A stretch of DNA of 64,000 nt from Serratia fonticola (GCF_001006005.1 NZ_CP011254.1:2356001-2420000); one strand, 5' to 3'; shown: positions 10,438 to 22,189, numbered from the stretch's first letter. Notes: a model not told the origin generated them from the sequence alone. Made by a program: numbers and translations.

Positions 10438-10453
10438 GTTACGGAGACGGTAA

Positions 10454-11626
<1,173 letters not shown>

Positions 11627-11642
11627 TTCTGCGTAATAAAGT

Positions 11643-11680
11643 AAGGGCTCGGTTCGATGAACCGGGCCCTTGTTGTTTTT
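11643..11680 (+). terminator. obgE: obgE terminator
   Basis: AAGGGCTCGGTTC pairs with GAACCGGGCCCTT (one mismatch), followed by GTTGTTTTTT. It lies between obgE and the convergent basS gene. Confidence 0.7.
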
Positions 11681-11702
11681 TGGACGGCTGAAAATCTGTT
11701 AC

Positions 11703-11725
11703 GTAGGGGGCTGCATGCTGCGCCC
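11703..11725. repeat. GTAGGGG palindromic repeat, copy 2
   Basis: Variant of the family with GTAGGGGG then CTGCATGCTGCGCCC, one base shorter than the other copies. It lies between obgE and the 3' end of basS. Confidence 0.7.
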
Positions 11726-11731
11726 TGGTGT

Positions 11732-12796
11732 TTACTGATTCAAAATATTATCGGGTAACCAGCACTGTGCATCCAGGCCGTTGGTATCGGTGCGGTTTTC
11801 CAGACGTAGACAGCCACGGTGCAACTGAACGATACGGATCACGATATTCAATCCCAGCCCGCTGCCACCATAACGCTGGTCCATCCGGCGGAAGGCCTGA
11901 GTCAACTCTCCCGCCATCTCTTGTTTGATACCCGGCCCCTCGTCGAGAACCTGTAAGCGTTGTCCATTATTCTCGGGGGTGAGCTGAACACGAATGACAC
12001 TCTTCTCAGGGCCATAACGGTGCGCATTTTCAACCAGATTACGCAGCATCAGGCGCAGCAGCACCGGATCGCCATGGGTCGGGGCACTGGCTGGCAGTTG
12101 CCAGGCAATCTTTTGTCCGCGTAGAGCGGCAAGCTCCTCCAGCTCACCTTGCAGTGGCTTGATAACGTTGGCCACCCAGTCAAACTGTTGGTAATGGCCG
12201 CTGGCGAAATCCTGCCCGGCGCGCGATAGCATCAGCAATTGCTCAACCACGTGCATTAGTTGGTCAATGCGGGCGATCAGTTGCTTACTACCCGTGATCC
12301 CCTGTTGCTCCATGAGTTCCAGATGCAAACGGATCCCCGCCAGCGGCGTGCGTAATTCATGGGCCGCATCGGCCGTAAACAGGCGTTCCTGCTGGATGGT
12401 ATGGTCAAGCCGTGACAATAACTGATTCAATGCCTTGGTGACCGCCACCACCTCTAGGCTGTCGTTAGATACTGGCAAAGGGGTCAGATTATCTGCCGAA
12501 CGTTTCTCGAGCTTGTCCTGCAGTTGATTCAGCGGCCGGATAATCCAACTGATGGCCCAGAAGGAGGCCAGCAAGGTCACCACCATCATGATCAATGAGG
12601 GAGCTAGCAGAGAAGCTATCGCTTCGGCAATCTCGGTATCGACCCGCTCGTTGCGGACTTTGGCTGAGAGGGTTTCATCTACCAGGAAACTGATCTGCTC
12701 CTGGCTTTCGTGCCATAACCAAAATGCGCTGATGAGCTGGGTGACCAGCAGGATCAGGGCCAACATCAGCAGCAAACGACGGCGCATGCTGATCAA
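11732..12796 (-). CDS. basS: Sensor histidine kinase BasS/PmrB
   Basis: Membrane kinase partner of BasR. It is 354 residues, with two membrane helices (about 8-28 and 65-85) around a short periplasmic loop. The loop carries two ExxE patterns (E30-E33 in WHESQEQI, E55-E58); in Salmonella PmrB such motifs bind Fe3+. A HAMP region follows, then the H box ADAAHELRTP with His146, and a C-terminal ATPase domain (NLVENAHRYGP, DEGPGI, GGSGLGL). It overlaps basR by ATGA. It resembles PmrB over its whole length. Expected output is lipid A modification and polymyxin tolerance. Confidence 0.88.
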   Translation of the reverse strand: MISMRRRLLLMLALILLVTQLISAFWLWHESQEQISFLVDETLSAKVRNERVDTEIAEAIASLLAPSLIMMVVTLLASFWAISWIIRPLNQLQDKLEKRSADNLTPLPVSNDSLEVVAVTKALNQLLSRLDHTIQQERLFTADAAHELRTPLAGIRLHLELMEQQGITGSKQLIARIDQLMHVVEQLLMLSRAGQDFASGHYQQFDWVANVIKPLQGELEELAALRGQKIAWQLPASAPTHGDPVLLRLMLRNLVENAHRYGPEKSVIRVQLTPENNGQRLQVLDEGPGIKQEMAGELTQAFRRMDQRYGGSGLGLNIVIRIVQLHRGCLRLENRTDTNGLDAQCWLPDNILNQ

Positions 12797-13455
12797 GATG
12801 CGGGCTCCAGACGGTAACCGATGCCACGTATGGTACGGATACGATCTTTGCCCAGTTTACGGCGCAAGTTGTGCATATGCACTTCGAGGGTGTTCGAGCC
12901 CAGATCGTCGTTCCAGGTATAGAGATCCTGTTGCAACAGCTCACGGTTGACGGTTTGCCCGGCCCGCATCATCAGACGCGACAGAATGGCAAACTCTTTC
13001 GGCGTGACGTCTATCGCCTGCTGTTGCAGATACACCTGCTGGCTGGACAGGTTGAGCGTCAGATCGTCCTGTTGCAGCAGGTTATCGCTGTGGCCCTGAT
13101 AGCGGCGGATCAAAGCGCGCACCCGGGCTTGCAGCTCAATCAGCGCAAAGGGTTTGACCAGATAGTCATCGGCACCGGCATCCAGGCCATCGACACGGTC
13201 TTGCAACGCGTCACGAGCGGTGAGGATCAACACCGGGATGCTGATGTGTTGACGACGCCACTGCCGCAGCAGGGTGGCACCGTCAATATCTGGCAGGCCG
13301 AGGTCAAGGATCACCATACTGTACTGGCTGGTGACGATCAGGCTATTGGCCTGCGCACCTGTGGCCGCACAATCACAGGCGTAGCCTTCGTTGGACATTG
13401 CCAACGCCACGCCTTGCTGCAATAACTCATCGTCCTCAACAATCAGTAACTTCAT
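12793..13455 (-). CDS. basR: Response regulator BasR/PmrA
   Basis: OmpR/PhoB-type regulator of 220 residues. The receiver domain has phospho-acceptor Asp51 (VILDLGLPD) and Lys in LVKPF; the C-terminal winged helix includes SNTLEVHMHNLRRKLG. The sequence is closest to PmrA/BasR, including LTLNLSSQQVYL-type spacing and TPKEFAILSRLM. The ATG at 13455 gives the normal MKLLIVEDD start, 11 bases after the dacB stop, so dacB-basR-basS looks like one operon. The eptA (pmrC) gene found beside basRS in E. coli is not here. Confidence 0.9.
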   Translation of the reverse strand: MKLLIVEDDELLQQGVALAMSNEGYACDCAATGAQANSLIVTSQYSMVILDLGLPDIDGATLLRQWRRQHISIPVLILTARDALQDRVDGLDAGADDYLVKPFALIELQARVRALIRRYQGHSDNLLQQDDLTLNLSSQQVYLQQQAIDVTPKEFAILSRLMMRAGQTVNRELLQQDLYTWNDDLGSNTLEVHMHNLRRKLGKDRIRTIRGIGYRLEPAS

Positions 13456-13466
13456 GCCCTTGGGCC

Positions 13467-14900
13467 TCAATTGTTCTGATAGATATCCCGATACAACCGG
13501 CTTTCGAAACGCACCAGCGGCGCTCGGCGCTGTTTCTGATCTTCTGGTGGCACTGCGTATCCAGAGAGATATTGGACAAAGGCAAGGCGCTGACCGCTGG
13601 CCGTAGTGATAAAGCCGGCCAGGTTATAGACCCCTTGCAGCGCCCCGGTTTTGGCAGAAACCTTACCGTCGACCCCGGCTTCGTGCAGGCCACCGCGATA
13701 GCGCAGCGTGCCATCATAACCGGACAGCGGCAGCATCGAGATAAAGTTGAGCTCGCTGTCGTGCTGAGCAATATATTGCAACGCCTGCATCATGGTAGCA
13801 GGTGCCAGCAGGTTGTGGCGCGACAGGCCAGAGCCGTCCACCACGATGCTGTTACCCAGATCTACCCCGGCCTTCTGGCGCAGAACCTGGCGTACTGCAT
13901 CTGCCCCCGCGCGCCAGGTGCCCGGTACGCCAAAGCGTTCATGGCCGATGGTGCGAAACACGGTATCGGCAATCATGTTGTCCGACTTCTTCAGCATGAT
14001 TTTCAGCAGGTCATGCAACGGTGCAGACTGCGTCTGGGCGATCACCGTGCCCGTCATGCCTGGCTGGGTTTGGCGCTTCAAATGGCCGCCAATCTGGATC
14101 CCTGACTTGACCAACTCATCTTTCAGGATGGCGCCGGCATAGCTGGCCCCGTCTTGAATGGCGAATGCCAACGGCAGTGGCTCACTGCGCTGGGTCAGGC
14201 ATCCCGTCAGTGTAAAGCGGTTCAATTCGCCCGGAACCACATCCAGTTCACAATATTGGGCATCCGGAGAGCCTTTCGCCAGCGTTCTTACCTGGCTGAA
14301 CATATTGACCGGGTAGAATGAAGCCACGCGAATAAACGCCATCTCACCGGGGTTAGGGGCGCTGTAAAGGGAAACCGAGAAACAGTTGCGATCGACAATC
14401 GCTGCCGCTGGCGGGGCGCTGAAGCACTGGGTCATATCGTTCCAGGGCCAGCCGGGCGCTTTGTCATGGCTGGCAAATACCGAGGTATCGACCAGCACAT
14501 CGCCGCTGATTTCGCGCACTCCCTGTTTTTTCAGTTCCGCCACCATATTGCGCAGATTCTGCCGCTTGAAGGTGGGATCTCCGCTGAAACGGGCGATAAG
14601 GTTGCCACGCAACACGCCATCCGTGATGTTGCCCTGACTTTCCAGTGTCGTGGTGAAGCGATAATCCGGCCCGAGCTGCAACAAAGCCGCCAGCGCGGTA
14701 AGCACCTTCTGGGTGCTGGCCGGGAGTGCCATTTGCTGTGAGTGATAGTCGATGGTTGGCGTGGTCGCGCCAATCTTCTGAACGATCAGGGCCAGGTTCG
14801 CCCCATCAGGCAAATATTGGGTGTAATCTTCAACCGGGGCCGCATGGGCATTAACAGCAAATGCGCAGGCCAATACACTGACAATTCGTGAAAAACGCAT
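13467..14900 (-). CDS. dacB: D-alanyl-D-alanine carboxypeptidase/endopeptidase PBP4
   Basis: Periplasmic class C penicillin-binding protein that trims and cleaves peptidoglycan cross-links. It is 477 residues with a signal peptide ending ACAFAVNAHA-A. The active-site motifs are S62-TQ-K65, SDN at 306-308 and KTG at 417-419. The large insert between the first two motifs is typical of PBP4. It is divergent from greA, as in E. coli, but here is followed by basRS on the same strand. Confidence 0.96.
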   Translation of the reverse strand: MRFSRIVSVLACAFAVNAHAAPVEDYTQYLPDGANLALIVQKIGATTPTIDYHSQQMALPASTQKVLTALAALLQLGPDYRFTTTLESQGNITDGVLRGNLIARFSGDPTFKRQNLRNMVAELKKQGVREISGDVLVDTSVFASHDKAPGWPWNDMTQCFSAPPAAAIVDRNCFSVSLYSAPNPGEMAFIRVASFYPVNMFSQVRTLAKGSPDAQYCELDVVPGELNRFTLTGCLTQRSEPLPLAFAIQDGASYAGAILKDELVKSGIQIGGHLKRQTQPGMTGTVIAQTQSAPLHDLLKIMLKKSDNMIADTVFRTIGHERFGVPGTWRAGADAVRQVLRQKAGVDLGNSIVVDGSGLSRHNLLAPATMMQALQYIAQHDSELNFISMLPLSGYDGTLRYRGGLHEAGVDGKVSAKTGALQGVYNLAGFITTASGQRLAFVQYLSGYAVPPEDQKQRRAPLVRFESRLYRDIYQNN

Positions 14901-15030
14901 AATCTCGGGGTAACAGCTGGATAACGTGCTGTCATACTACGGTGCATCAAGGGATAAAGTAAACGATGACCCTTAAGGAACTCTAGGCTAAAATGCGTAT
15001 CAAAATGCAAAATCGACGCTGACTTGGAGC

Positions 15031-15057
15031 AAACCTCCGAGCTCGGTTTCTTTTGTT
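15031..15057 (+). promoter_or_regulatory. greA: Possible attenuator in the greA leader
   Basis: Short stem AAACC / GGTTT with a 9-base loop, followed by CTTTTG, about 130 bases before greA. In E. coli an early-terminated leader RNA (GraL) arises at the equivalent place. Sequence identity to GraL was not established here; the call rests on position and the weak hairpin. Confidence 0.3.
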
Positions 15058-15189
15058 TATCGCCTGGAGACGGAAGGCGCAACGCCTGCCGTAATTTCAT
15101 ACGAACACGTCAGGATGACGCTAATGCCCTGGGGATGCTTGCTACACCACGGGTATATTTGAACAGGATAGATTTAGAGGTATTTAACG

Positions 15190-15666
15190 ATGAAACAGAT
15201 CCCGATGACCTTGTTTGGCGCAGAACAGCTGCGTGAAGAACTAGAATATTTGAAAGGTGTGCGTCGCCCGAAAATCATTGCCGACATCGCCACCGCACGC
15301 GAACACGGTGACCTGAAAGAAAACGCCGAGTACCATGCCGCTCGTGAACAGCAGGGTTTCTGTGAAGGGCGTATCCAGGAAATCGAGGCCAAACTGTCCA
15401 ATGCGCAGGTGATCGACATCACCAAAATGCCTCAGACTGGCCGCGTGATTTTTGGCGCTACCGTCTCGGTGATGAACCTGGATAGCGAAGATCAGGTGAC
15501 TTACCGCATCGTGGGTGATGATGAAGCAGACTTTAAGAAAAATCTTATCTCTGTCAACTCACCGATGGCTCGTGGCCTGATTGGCAAAGAGCAGGATGAT
15601 GTTGTTGTCATCAAAACCCCGGGTGGTGATGTAGAATACGAAATCCTGAAAGTGGAATATCTTTAA
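15190..15666 (+). CDS. greA: Transcription elongation factor GreA
   Basis: A 158-residue factor that enters the RNA polymerase secondary channel and stimulates cleavage of backtracked RNA. An N-terminal coiled coil (about residues 10-75) carries the tip acidic residues in [14 protein letters not shown]; the C-terminal FKBP-like domain ends in YEILKVEYL. It has a single clear start and is followed by a terminator shared with yhbY. Confidence 0.98.
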   Translation: MKQIPMTLFGAEQLREELEYLKGVRRPKIIADIATAREHGDLKENAEYHAAREQQGFCEGRIQEIEAKLSNAQVIDITKMPQTGRVIFGATVSVMNLDSEDQVTYRIVGDDEADFKKNLISVNSPMARGLIGKEQDDVVVIKTPGGDVEYEILKVEYL

Positions 15667-15714
15667 TTTCGCCCGAGTTGGTTAAAAGTTCAGCAGGGTT
15701 TTGTAAAGAAAGGA

Positions 15715-15736
15715 AAAAGGCCGCAAGCGGCCTTTT
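15715..15736. terminator. Bidirectional terminator between greA and yhbY
   Basis: Ten-base-pair stem AAAAGGCCGC / GCGGCCTTTT with a 2-base centre (the tip will open), A-rich before and T-rich after. It serves convergent greA and possibly yhbY. Confidence 0.8.
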
Positions 15737-15781
15737 ATCTGAGCCCGGCGCATGGCACCGTCTCAGCAAACAGATTGCGGA

Positions 15782-16075
15782 TTAGCGCGGCAAAGTGATC
15801 TTGCGCTCTTTCGACGGGCGGTAAAGAATAAGCGTACTGCCGATCACTTGCACATTGCAGGCACCCGTTTCACGCACAATAGCGTCGGCGATCAGGGTTT
15901 TGGTTTCGCGATCTTCGGCAGCAATTTTTACTTTGATCAGCTCGTGATGCTCCAGAGCCAGCTCAATTTCAGCCAACACCCCTTCGGTGAGACCGTTATT
16001 ACCCAGCATGACCACCGGTTTTAACGGATGTGCCAGGCCTTTCAGGTGTTGTTTTTGTTTATTATTCAGATTCAT
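15782..16075 (-). CDS. yhbY: CRM-domain RNA-binding protein YhbY
   Basis: A 97-residue protein made of one CRM domain (MNLNNKQKQHLKGLAHPLKPVVMLGNNGL, with the GxxG-like loop at GNNG). E. coli YhbY associates with pre-50S ribosomal particles and is held to act in ribosome assembly. It is divergent from rlmE, another 50S maturation gene, as in E. coli. Confidence 0.95.
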   Translation of the reverse strand: MNLNNKQKQHLKGLAHPLKPVVMLGNNGLTEGVLAEIELALEHHELIKVKIAAEDRETKTLIADAIVRETGACNVQVIGSTLILYRPSKERKITLPR

Positions 16076-16218
16076 TGTCTTTTTTGCTTAAGTTGGGATT
16101 GAAAACGGTACATTCTACCGCCATCTCATGTGTATCACCAAATCGGTCTGCACCGAATTGAGTTTACGTGAGAAGCGAACCTGGCATGAGACTCTTTTTA
16201 GGATAGTTGGAATACTCG

Positions 16219-16848
16219 ATGGCAAATAAAAAGCGTTCGGCCAGTTCCAGTCGCTGGCTCCAAGAACACTTTAGCGATAAATATGTGCTTCAGGCACAGA
16301 AAAAAGGGCTGCGCTCGCGCGCCTGGTTTAAACTTGATGAAATACAGCAAAGTGACAAACTGTTCAAGCCGGGTATGACGGTCGTTGATTTGGGGGCTGC
16401 ACCGGGCGGTTGGTCGCAATATGTGGTAACCCAGATTGGTGGTAACGGGCGTATCATTGCCTGTGATATTTTGCCAATGGATCCTATCGTTGGCGTCGAT
16501 TTCCTTCAGGGCGATTTTCGTGATGAACTGGTCCTCAAAGCACTGTTGGAACGTGTAGGTGATAGTAAGGTTCAGGTAGTCATGTCTGACATGGCCCCGA
16601 ATATGAGCGGCACCCCGGCGGTCGATATCCCAAAATCGATGTATCTGGTGGAATTAGCACTGGAAATGTGTCGTGATGTTCTCGCACCAGGCGGTAGTTT
16701 CCTGGTGAAGGTGTTCCAGGGAGATGGTTTTGACGAGTACCTACGGGAAATTCGCTCCCTGTTTACGAAGGTTAAGATTCGTAAGCCAGACGCTTCTCGC
16801 GCACGTTCGCGTGAAGTGTACATTGTAGCGACAGGGCGGAAACTGTAG
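16219..16848 (+). CDS. rlmE: 23S rRNA 2'-O-ribose U2552 methyltransferase RlmE (FtsJ)
   Basis: SAM-dependent methyltransferase of 209 residues acting on U2552 in the 50S A-loop. The catalytic tetrad K38-D124-K164-E199 is intact, and the SAM motif DLGAAPGGW is at 57-65. The ATG at 16219 gives [10 protein letters not shown]; an in-frame ATG at 16207 would add four residues. It lies 47 bases upstream of ftsH, the standard heat-shock pair. Confidence 0.97.
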   Translation: MANKKRSASSSRWLQEHFSDKYVLQAQKKGLRSRAWFKLDEIQQSDKLFKPGMTVVDLGAAPGGWSQYVVTQIGGNGRIIACDILPMDPIVGVDFLQGDFRDELVLKALLERVGDSKVQVVMSDMAPNMSGTPAVDIPKSMYLVELALEMCRDVLAPGGSFLVKVFQGDGFDEYLREIRSLFTKVKIRKPDASRARSREVYIVATGRKL

Positions 16849-16895
16849 TACCCTAACGCTGTTTGTTAACACAGTTGTAATATGAGGTTAATCCC

Positions 16896-18836
16896 TTGAG
16901 TGACATGGCGAAAAACCTAATTCTCTGGCTAGTCATCGCGGTCGTTTTGATGTCGGTATTCCAGAGCTTTGGGCCCAGCGAGTCTAATGGCCGTAGGGTA
17001 GATTACTCTACCTTCATGACCGAACTGACCCAAGATCAGATCCGTGAAGCGCGCATTAATGGGCGTGAAATCAACGTTGTCCGTAAAGACAGCAACAAGT
17101 ACACCACTTACATTCCGGTCAACGATCCGAAGTTGCTGGATACGTTGTTAACCAAAAACGTGAAAGTTGTTGGTGAGCCACCGGAAGAGCCAAGTTTGCT
17201 GGCTTCCATCTTTATTTCCTGGTTCCCAATGCTGTTGTTGATTGGGGTCTGGATCTTCTTCATGCGGCAAATGCAGGGCGGCGGCGGCAAGGGCGCGATG
17301 TCCTTCGGCAAGAGCAAGGCCCGCATGCTGACGGAAGACCAGATTAAAACCACTTTTGCCGACGTTGCAGGCTGTGACGAAGCAAAAGAAGAAGTGAGTG
17401 AACTGGTAGACTACCTGCGCGAACCGAGCCGTTTCCAGAAGCTGGGCGGTAAGATCCCGAAAGGCGTGCTGATGGTTGGCCCTCCGGGTACCGGTAAAAC
17501 CCTGCTGGCGAAAGCGATTGCCGGAGAGGCGAAAGTCCCGTTCTTCACCATTTCCGGTTCTGACTTCGTCGAAATGTTCGTCGGTGTGGGTGCATCCCGC
17601 GTCCGTGACATGTTCGAACAGGCCAAGAAAGCGGCACCGTGCATCATCTTTATCGATGAAATCGACGCCGTAGGTCGCCAACGTGGTGCAGGTCTGGGCG
17701 GCGGTCACGATGAACGTGAGCAAACGCTGAACCAGATGCTGGTTGAGATGGACGGCTTTGAAGGCAACGAAGGCATTATCGTCATCGCGGCAACCAACCG
17801 TCCTGACGTACTGGACCCTGCGTTACTGCGTCCAGGCCGTTTCGACCGCCAAGTGGTGGTTGGGCTGCCAGACGTACGTGGCCGTGAGCAAATCCTGAAG
17901 GTGCACTCACGTCGTGTGCCGTTGGCGCCAGATGTTGATGCTTCTGTGCTTGCACGTGGTACTCCGGGCTTCTCCGGTGCGGACTTGGCCAACCTGGTCA
18001 ACGAAGCGGCCCTGTTCGCAGCACGTGGCAACAAGCGCGTGGTGTCGATGGTGGAATTCGAAAAAGCCAAAGACAAGATCATGATGGGTGCGGAACGTCG
18101 CTCCATGGTGATGACGGAAGCACAGAAAGAATCGACCGCCTATCACGAAGCGGGCCACGCCATCATTGGCCGCCTGGTTCCTGAGCATGACCCGGTGCAT
18201 AAAGTCACGATTATTCCTCGTGGCCGTGCGCTCGGCGTGACCTTCTTCCTGCCGGAAGGGGATGCGATCAGCGCCAGCCGTCAGAAGCTGGAAAGCCAAA
18301 TTTCCACCCTGTACGGTGGCCGTCTGGCAGAAGAAATTATTTACGGGCCGGAAAAAGTCTCTACCGGTGCATCGAACGACATTAAAGTCGCTACCTCGAT
18401 CGCCCGCAACATGGTGACCCAATGGGGCTTCTCAGAGAAGCTGGGGCCATTGCTGTATGCGGAAGAAGAGGGCGAGGTGTTCCTGGGCCGCTCCGTGGCC
18501 AAGGCGAAACACATGTCGGACGAAACCGCACGTATCATCGACCAGGAAGTCAAATCCCTGATTGAGCGCAACTACATTCGCGCACGTGCGTTGCTGATGG
18601 AAAACATGGACATCCTGCATTCGATGAAAGATGCACTGATGAAATATGAAACCATCGATGCACCACAAATCGACGACCTGATGAACCGTAAAGATGTGCG
18701 TCCGCCAGCAGGTTGGGACGACGTGGCGAAAAGCAACAACTCCGACAACGGTGGCACACCAAAAGCGCCAACGCCGGTAGATGAGCCGCGTACGCCAAAC
18801 CCAGGCAACACCATGTCTGAACAGCTCGACAAGTAA
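16896..18836 (+). CDS. ftsH: ATP-dependent zinc metalloprotease FtsH
   Basis: Inner-membrane AAA+ protease that degrades LpxC, sigma-32, SecY and other targets. It has 646 residues from a TTG start at 16896; GAGG lies 9 bases upstream of that codon, whereas the ATG at 16905 would be 18 bases away. Two membrane helices (about 8-27 and 102-123), Walker A GPPGTGKT at 195-202, IIFIDEID, the SRH region, and the zinc site HEAGH near 417 are present. A hairpin terminator follows. Confidence 0.97.
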   Translation: MSDMAKNLILWLVIAVVLMSVFQSFGPSESNGRRVDYSTFMTELTQDQIREARINGREINVVRKDSNKYTTYIPVNDPKLLDTLLTKNVKVVGEPPEEPSLLASIFISWFPMLLLIGVWIFFMRQMQGGGGKGAMSFGKSKARMLTEDQIKTTFADVAGCDEAKEEVSELVDYLREPSRFQKLGGKIPKGVLMVGPPGTGKTLLAKAIAGEAKVPFFTISGSDFVEMFVGVGASRVRDMFEQAKKAAPCIIFIDEIDAVGRQRGAGLGGGHDEREQTLNQMLVEMDGFEGNEGIIVIAATNRPDVLDPALLRPGRFDRQVVVGLPDVRGREQILKVHSRRVPLAPDVDASVLARGTPGFSGADLANLVNEAALFAARGNKRVVSMVEFEKAKDKIMMGAERRSMVMTEAQKESTAYHEAGHAIIGRLVPEHDPVHKVTIIPRGRALGVTFFLPEGDAISASRQKLESQISTLYGGRLAEEIIYGPEKVSTGASNDIKVATSIARNMVTQWGFSEKLGPLLYAEEEGEVFLGRSVAKAKHMSDETARIIDQEVKSLIERNYIRARALLMENMDILHSMKDALMKYETIDAPQIDDLMNRKDVRPPAGWDDVAKSNNSDNGGTPKAPTPVDEPRTPNPGNTMSEQLDK

Positions 18837-18856
18837 CATCGGCTGTAGCGTAAAAT

Positions 18857-18882
18857 AAAACCCCGGCCAGCCGGGGTTTTTT
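18857..18882 (+). terminator. ftsH: ftsH terminator
   Basis: AAAACCCCGG / CCGGGGTTTT arms with a 4-base loop, ending in TTTTTT. A strong rho-independent terminator. Confidence 0.85.
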
Positions 18883-18974
18883 ATTGCTGGCTGAAAATTG
18901 CGACCTCTCCTGGGTGAGAGGGGCGGGATCCACTCCAGGCAACAGAGTAGTATTGACTCCAAGGTAGATTAATC

Positions 18975-19808
18975 ATGCAGTTAACCGTGCGCGACCAAAT
19001 CCTCGATCTTAACCATCCTCGAGTGATGGGGATCCTCAACGTTACCCCAGACTCCTTCTCTGACGGCGGGCGACATAATTCGCTGAATGATGCTCTGCTG
19101 CATGCGCATGCGCTGATTTCGGCGGGTGCAACGATGATAGATGTAGGGGGCGAGTCCACGCGCCCGGGTGCTGCCGAAGTCAGTGAAGAAGAAGAGATTG
19201 AGCGCGTCGTGCCGGTAGTTGAAGCCTTGGCGCAGCGGTTTGAGATTTTTATCTCGGTGGATACCTCAAAAGCCGGCGTGATCCGCGAATCCGCCAAAGC
19301 TGGCGCGCATCTGATCAACGACGTTCGCTCATTGCAGGAGCCTGGTGCGCTGCAGGCAGCCGCCGAAAGCGGTCTGCCAGTGTGCCTGATGCACATGCAA
19401 GGCGAGCCGCGTACCATGCAACAGGCACCACATTACGATGACCTGATGGCGGACGTTAATGCGTTTTTCCAGCAGCATATCGACCGCTGTATTGCAGGCG
19501 GCATAGCAAAACAGAAATTGTTACTCGACCCAGGCTTCGGTTTCGGTAAGAATTTAGCGCATAATTATCAGCTTCTGGCCCGATTGGCGGAATTTCATCA
19601 CTTTGGCTTGCCACTGTTGGTGGGGATGTCGCGTAAATCGATGATTGGGCAGCTATTGAATGTCCCACCCGAACAGCGGGTTATCGGCAGCGTGGCCTGT
19701 GCGGTGATTGCCGCGATGCAGGGGGCGCAGATAGTCAGAGTGCATGATGTCAAAGAAACCGTCGAGGCGATGCGTGTCGTCGAGGCAACACTTTCAGCTA
19801 AGGGATAG
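18975..19808 (+). CDS. folP: Dihydropteroate synthase
   Basis: Folate pathway enzyme that condenses p-aminobenzoate with the pterin diphosphate; the sulfonamide target. It is 277 residues in a TIM barrel: [11 protein letters not shown] from residue 22, then GGESTRPGA, and DPGFGFGKN near 185. The ends and length match E. coli FolP. It is seven bases upstream of glmM, so the two are co-transcribed. Confidence 0.97.
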   Translation: MQLTVRDQILDLNHPRVMGILNVTPDSFSDGGRHNSLNDALLHAHALISAGATMIDVGGESTRPGAAEVSEEEEIERVVPVVEALAQRFEIFISVDTSKAGVIRESAKAGAHLINDVRSLQEPGALQAAAESGLPVCLMHMQGEPRTMQQAPHYDDLMADVNAFFQQHIDRCIAGGIAKQKLLLDPGFGFGKNLAHNYQLLARLAEFHHFGLPLLVGMSRKSMIGQLLNVPPEQRVIGSVACAVIAAMQGAQIVRVHDVKETVEAMRVVEATLSAKG

Positions 19809-19815
19809 TAGAGAC

Positions 19816-21153
19816 ATGAGCGAACGCAAATACTTTGGTACCGACGGCATTCGTGGCAAGGTGGGTGACAGCCCGATAACCCCTGAGTTCGTCCTCAAGC
19901 TGGGTTGGGCGGCCGGTAAGGTATTGGCGCGCCATGGTTCCCGCAAAATCATCATCGGTAAAGATACCCGAATCTCTGGCTATATGCTGGAGTCGGCGTT
20001 GGAAGCCGGGCTGGCGGCGGCGGGGCTGTCCGCTTCGTTTACCGGCCCGATGCCAACCCCAGCGGTAGCTTATCTGACCCGAACGTTCCGTGCGGAAGCC
20101 GGGATCGTGATTTCTGCCTCACATAACCCATTTTACGATAACGGCATCAAGTTCTTCTCCATCGACGGCGCCAAACTGCCTGACGATGTGGAGGAAGCGA
20201 TTGAAGCGGAAATGGAAAAACCGCTGACCTGCGTCGAATCTGCCGAGTTGGGTAAAGCCAGCCGCATTGTCGATGCCGCAGGGCGCTATATCGAATTCTG
20301 TAAAGGCACCTTCCCGAGCGAACTGAGCCTGAACGGGCTGAAGATCGTGGTGGACTGCGCCAACGGTGCTACCTATCACATTGCCCCAAGCGTTTTGCGT
20401 GAGCTGGGTGCCACGGTGATCGCTATCGGCTGTGAGCCGGATGGCATGAACATCAACGAAGAGTGTGGCGCTACCGATGTGCGTCAACTGCAGGCGCGCG
20501 TGTTGGAAGAACAGGCACATGTTGGCCTGGCCTTTGATGGCGATGGCGACCGCGTGATGATGGTGGATCACCTGGGTAACAAGGTCGACGGCGATCAGAT
20601 CCTTTACATTATCGCTCGTGAAGGCCTGCGCCAGGGGCAACTGCGCGGTGGTGCTGTGGGGACCCTGATGAGCAACATGGGCCTGGAGCTGGCACTGAAG
20701 CAGCTCGGTATCCCGTTTGCCCGTGCCAAGGTGGGAGACCGTTACGTACTGGAAAAACTGCAAGAGCTGGGCTGGCGCATTGGGGCGGAAAACTCCGGCC
20801 ACGTGATCCTGCTGGACAAAACCACCACCGGGGACGGTATCGTCGCTGGCCTGCAAGTGTTGACGGCAATCGTGCGGAATAACATGAGCCTGCACGACCT
20901 GTGCAGCGGTATGAAATTACTGCCACAGATCCTGGTCAACGTGCGCTTTGTCGGTGAGCATAACCCACTGGAGTCAGAGGCGGTGTTGAAGGTCGCTGAG
21001 CAGGTCGAAGCCGAATTGGCGGGTCGTGGCCGTGTACTGCTGCGTAAATCGGGCACTGAACCGCTGATCCGCGTGATGGTGGAAGGCGAAGATGAACAGC
21101 AGGTTATCGCGTTGGCGCACCGTATCGCCGATGCGGTCAAGCTGGCAGGTTAA
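19816..21153 (+). CDS. glmM: Phosphoglucosamine mutase
   Basis: Converts glucosamine 6-phosphate to glucosamine 1-phosphate for UDP-GlcNAc synthesis. It has 445 residues, the same as E. coli. The phosphoserine is Ser102 (ISASHNP), the metal loop is DGDGDR near 240, and the phosphate-binding loop is [10 protein letters not shown] near the C-terminus. The ATG at 19816 gives the conserved [14 protein letters not shown]; the frame runs open upstream into folP but that part is not used. Confidence 0.97.
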   Translation: MSERKYFGTDGIRGKVGDSPITPEFVLKLGWAAGKVLARHGSRKIIIGKDTRISGYMLESALEAGLAAAGLSASFTGPMPTPAVAYLTRTFRAEAGIVISASHNPFYDNGIKFFSIDGAKLPDDVEEAIEAEMEKPLTCVESAELGKASRIVDAAGRYIEFCKGTFPSELSLNGLKIVVDCANGATYHIAPSVLRELGATVIAIGCEPDGMNINEECGATDVRQLQARVLEEQAHVGLAFDGDGDRVMMVDHLGNKVDGDQILYIIAREGLRQGQLRGGAVGTLMSNMGLELALKQLGIPFARAKVGDRYVLEKLQELGWRIGAENSGHVILLDKTTTGDGIVAGLQVLTAIVRNNMSLHDLCSGMKLLPQILVNVRFVGEHNPLESEAVLKVAEQVEAELAGRGRVLLRKSGTEPLIRVMVEGEDEQQVIALAHRIADAVKLAG

Positions 21154-21402
21154 CACGCTGTTTTTACGCAGGTACGCCGTCAGTGCCTGCGTAATTTCCC
21201 GATTAGCCCTGCTTTTGCTGTTTTTTTCCGCAAACGCATCGGCGGTTGCAAATTGCCCTTGCGCGCTTTGATGGCTTTGGTTAGTATTCACACCCGCTTC
21301 AGTGGGCTGTTTTAGTGACACGCCACGCCTTCTTTAGTTTGGAAGCATCTGGGGTGAGAAGCATTTGGCACGCGGTGAACCCGCAAGGATACAGGTACCA
21401 CT

Positions 21403-21738
21403 ATGTACGAAGCTCTTCTGGTAATTTTCTTGCTGATATCGATCGGGCTAGTCGCTCTGATCATGCTACAGCAAGGTAAAGGCGCTGATATGGGAGCCTC
21501 ATTCGGAGCAGGTGCTTCTGGCACATTCTTCGGATCGACCGGTTCAGGCAACTTTATGACCCGCATGACGGCTGTTCTGGCGACGCTGTTCTTCGTCATC
21601 AGTCTGATCCTGGGCAACCTGAGCACCAATCAGGGCAAGAAAGGCAGCGAGTGGGAAAACCTGGGTCAGCCAGCGCAAACTGAGCAGACTAGCACTCCGG
21701 CAGCACCAGCTAAGCCGGTCAGTGATATCCCGCAGTAA
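21403..21738 (+). CDS. secG: Protein translocase subunit SecG
   Basis: A 111-residue inner-membrane subunit of SecYEG. There are two membrane helices (about 3-22 and 52-72) with the conserved loop between them (MLQQGKGADMGASFGAGASGTFFGS) and a proline/alanine-rich tail. It precedes tRNA-Leu(GAG), the same order as secG-leuU in E. coli. Confidence 0.95.
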   Translation: MYEALLVIFLLISIGLVALIMLQQGKGADMGASFGAGASGTFFGSTGSGNFMTRMTAVLATLFFVISLILGNLSTNQGKKGSEWENLGQPAQTEQTSTPAAPAKPVSDIPQ

Positions 21739-21807
21739 GCCGCTGAAAAGTTTTAAAACGGTTGTTTTCGACCTCAATAGAAACAGCCGTTAGCAGTAAA
21801 AATCAGT

Positions 21808-21894
21808 ACCGAGGTGGTGGAATTGGTAGACACGCTACCTTGAGGTGGTAGTGCCCTAACGGGCTTGTGGGTTCGAGTCCCATCCTCGGTACCA
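21808..21894 (+). tRNA. leuU: tRNA-Leu (anticodon GAG)
   Basis: An 87-base class II tRNA. The acceptor stem is ACCGAGG / CCTCGGT, the long variable arm is GTGCCCTAACGGGCTT, the TPsiC arm is GGTTCGAGTCC, and CCA is encoded. The anticodon stem CTACC / GGTAG holds GAG at 21842-21844. It corresponds to E. coli leuU downstream of secG. Confidence 0.97.
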
Positions 21895-21909
21895 AATCCC
21901 AGAGATAAC

Positions 21910-21938
21910 TTGCGTTTTTGCAATTATCGGCGTAATAT
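21910..21938 (+). promoter_or_regulatory. metY: metY promoter
   Basis: TTGCGT and TAATAT with 17-bp spacing, ending 16 bases before the tRNA-fMet gene. This is the expected main promoter of the metY-rimP-nusA-infB operon. Confidence 0.65.
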
Positions 21939-21954
21939 TTGCCACGTTTTCGGA

Positions 21955-22031
<77 letters not shown>

Positions 22032-22163
22032 CTTTCCTTTAAGTGTTTATTTTCAAATACACTTTTCGATTGAATTCCGCTTTTCTCGATCAACATTTGA
22101 AAATGACACTTGCTAGAAAGTTGCACCGAAGCCGCTTTGCGGCAAACAGGGTCCAGTTGCATA

Positions 22164-22189
22164 AAGCCCCGAATTTTCGGGGTTTTTTG
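22164..22189 (+). terminator. Terminator/attenuator between metY and rimP
   Basis: AAGCCCCGAA / TTCGGGGTTTT-type stem followed by TTTTTT. It separates the tRNA from rimP, so part of the metY transcripts probably end here. Confidence 0.75.
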
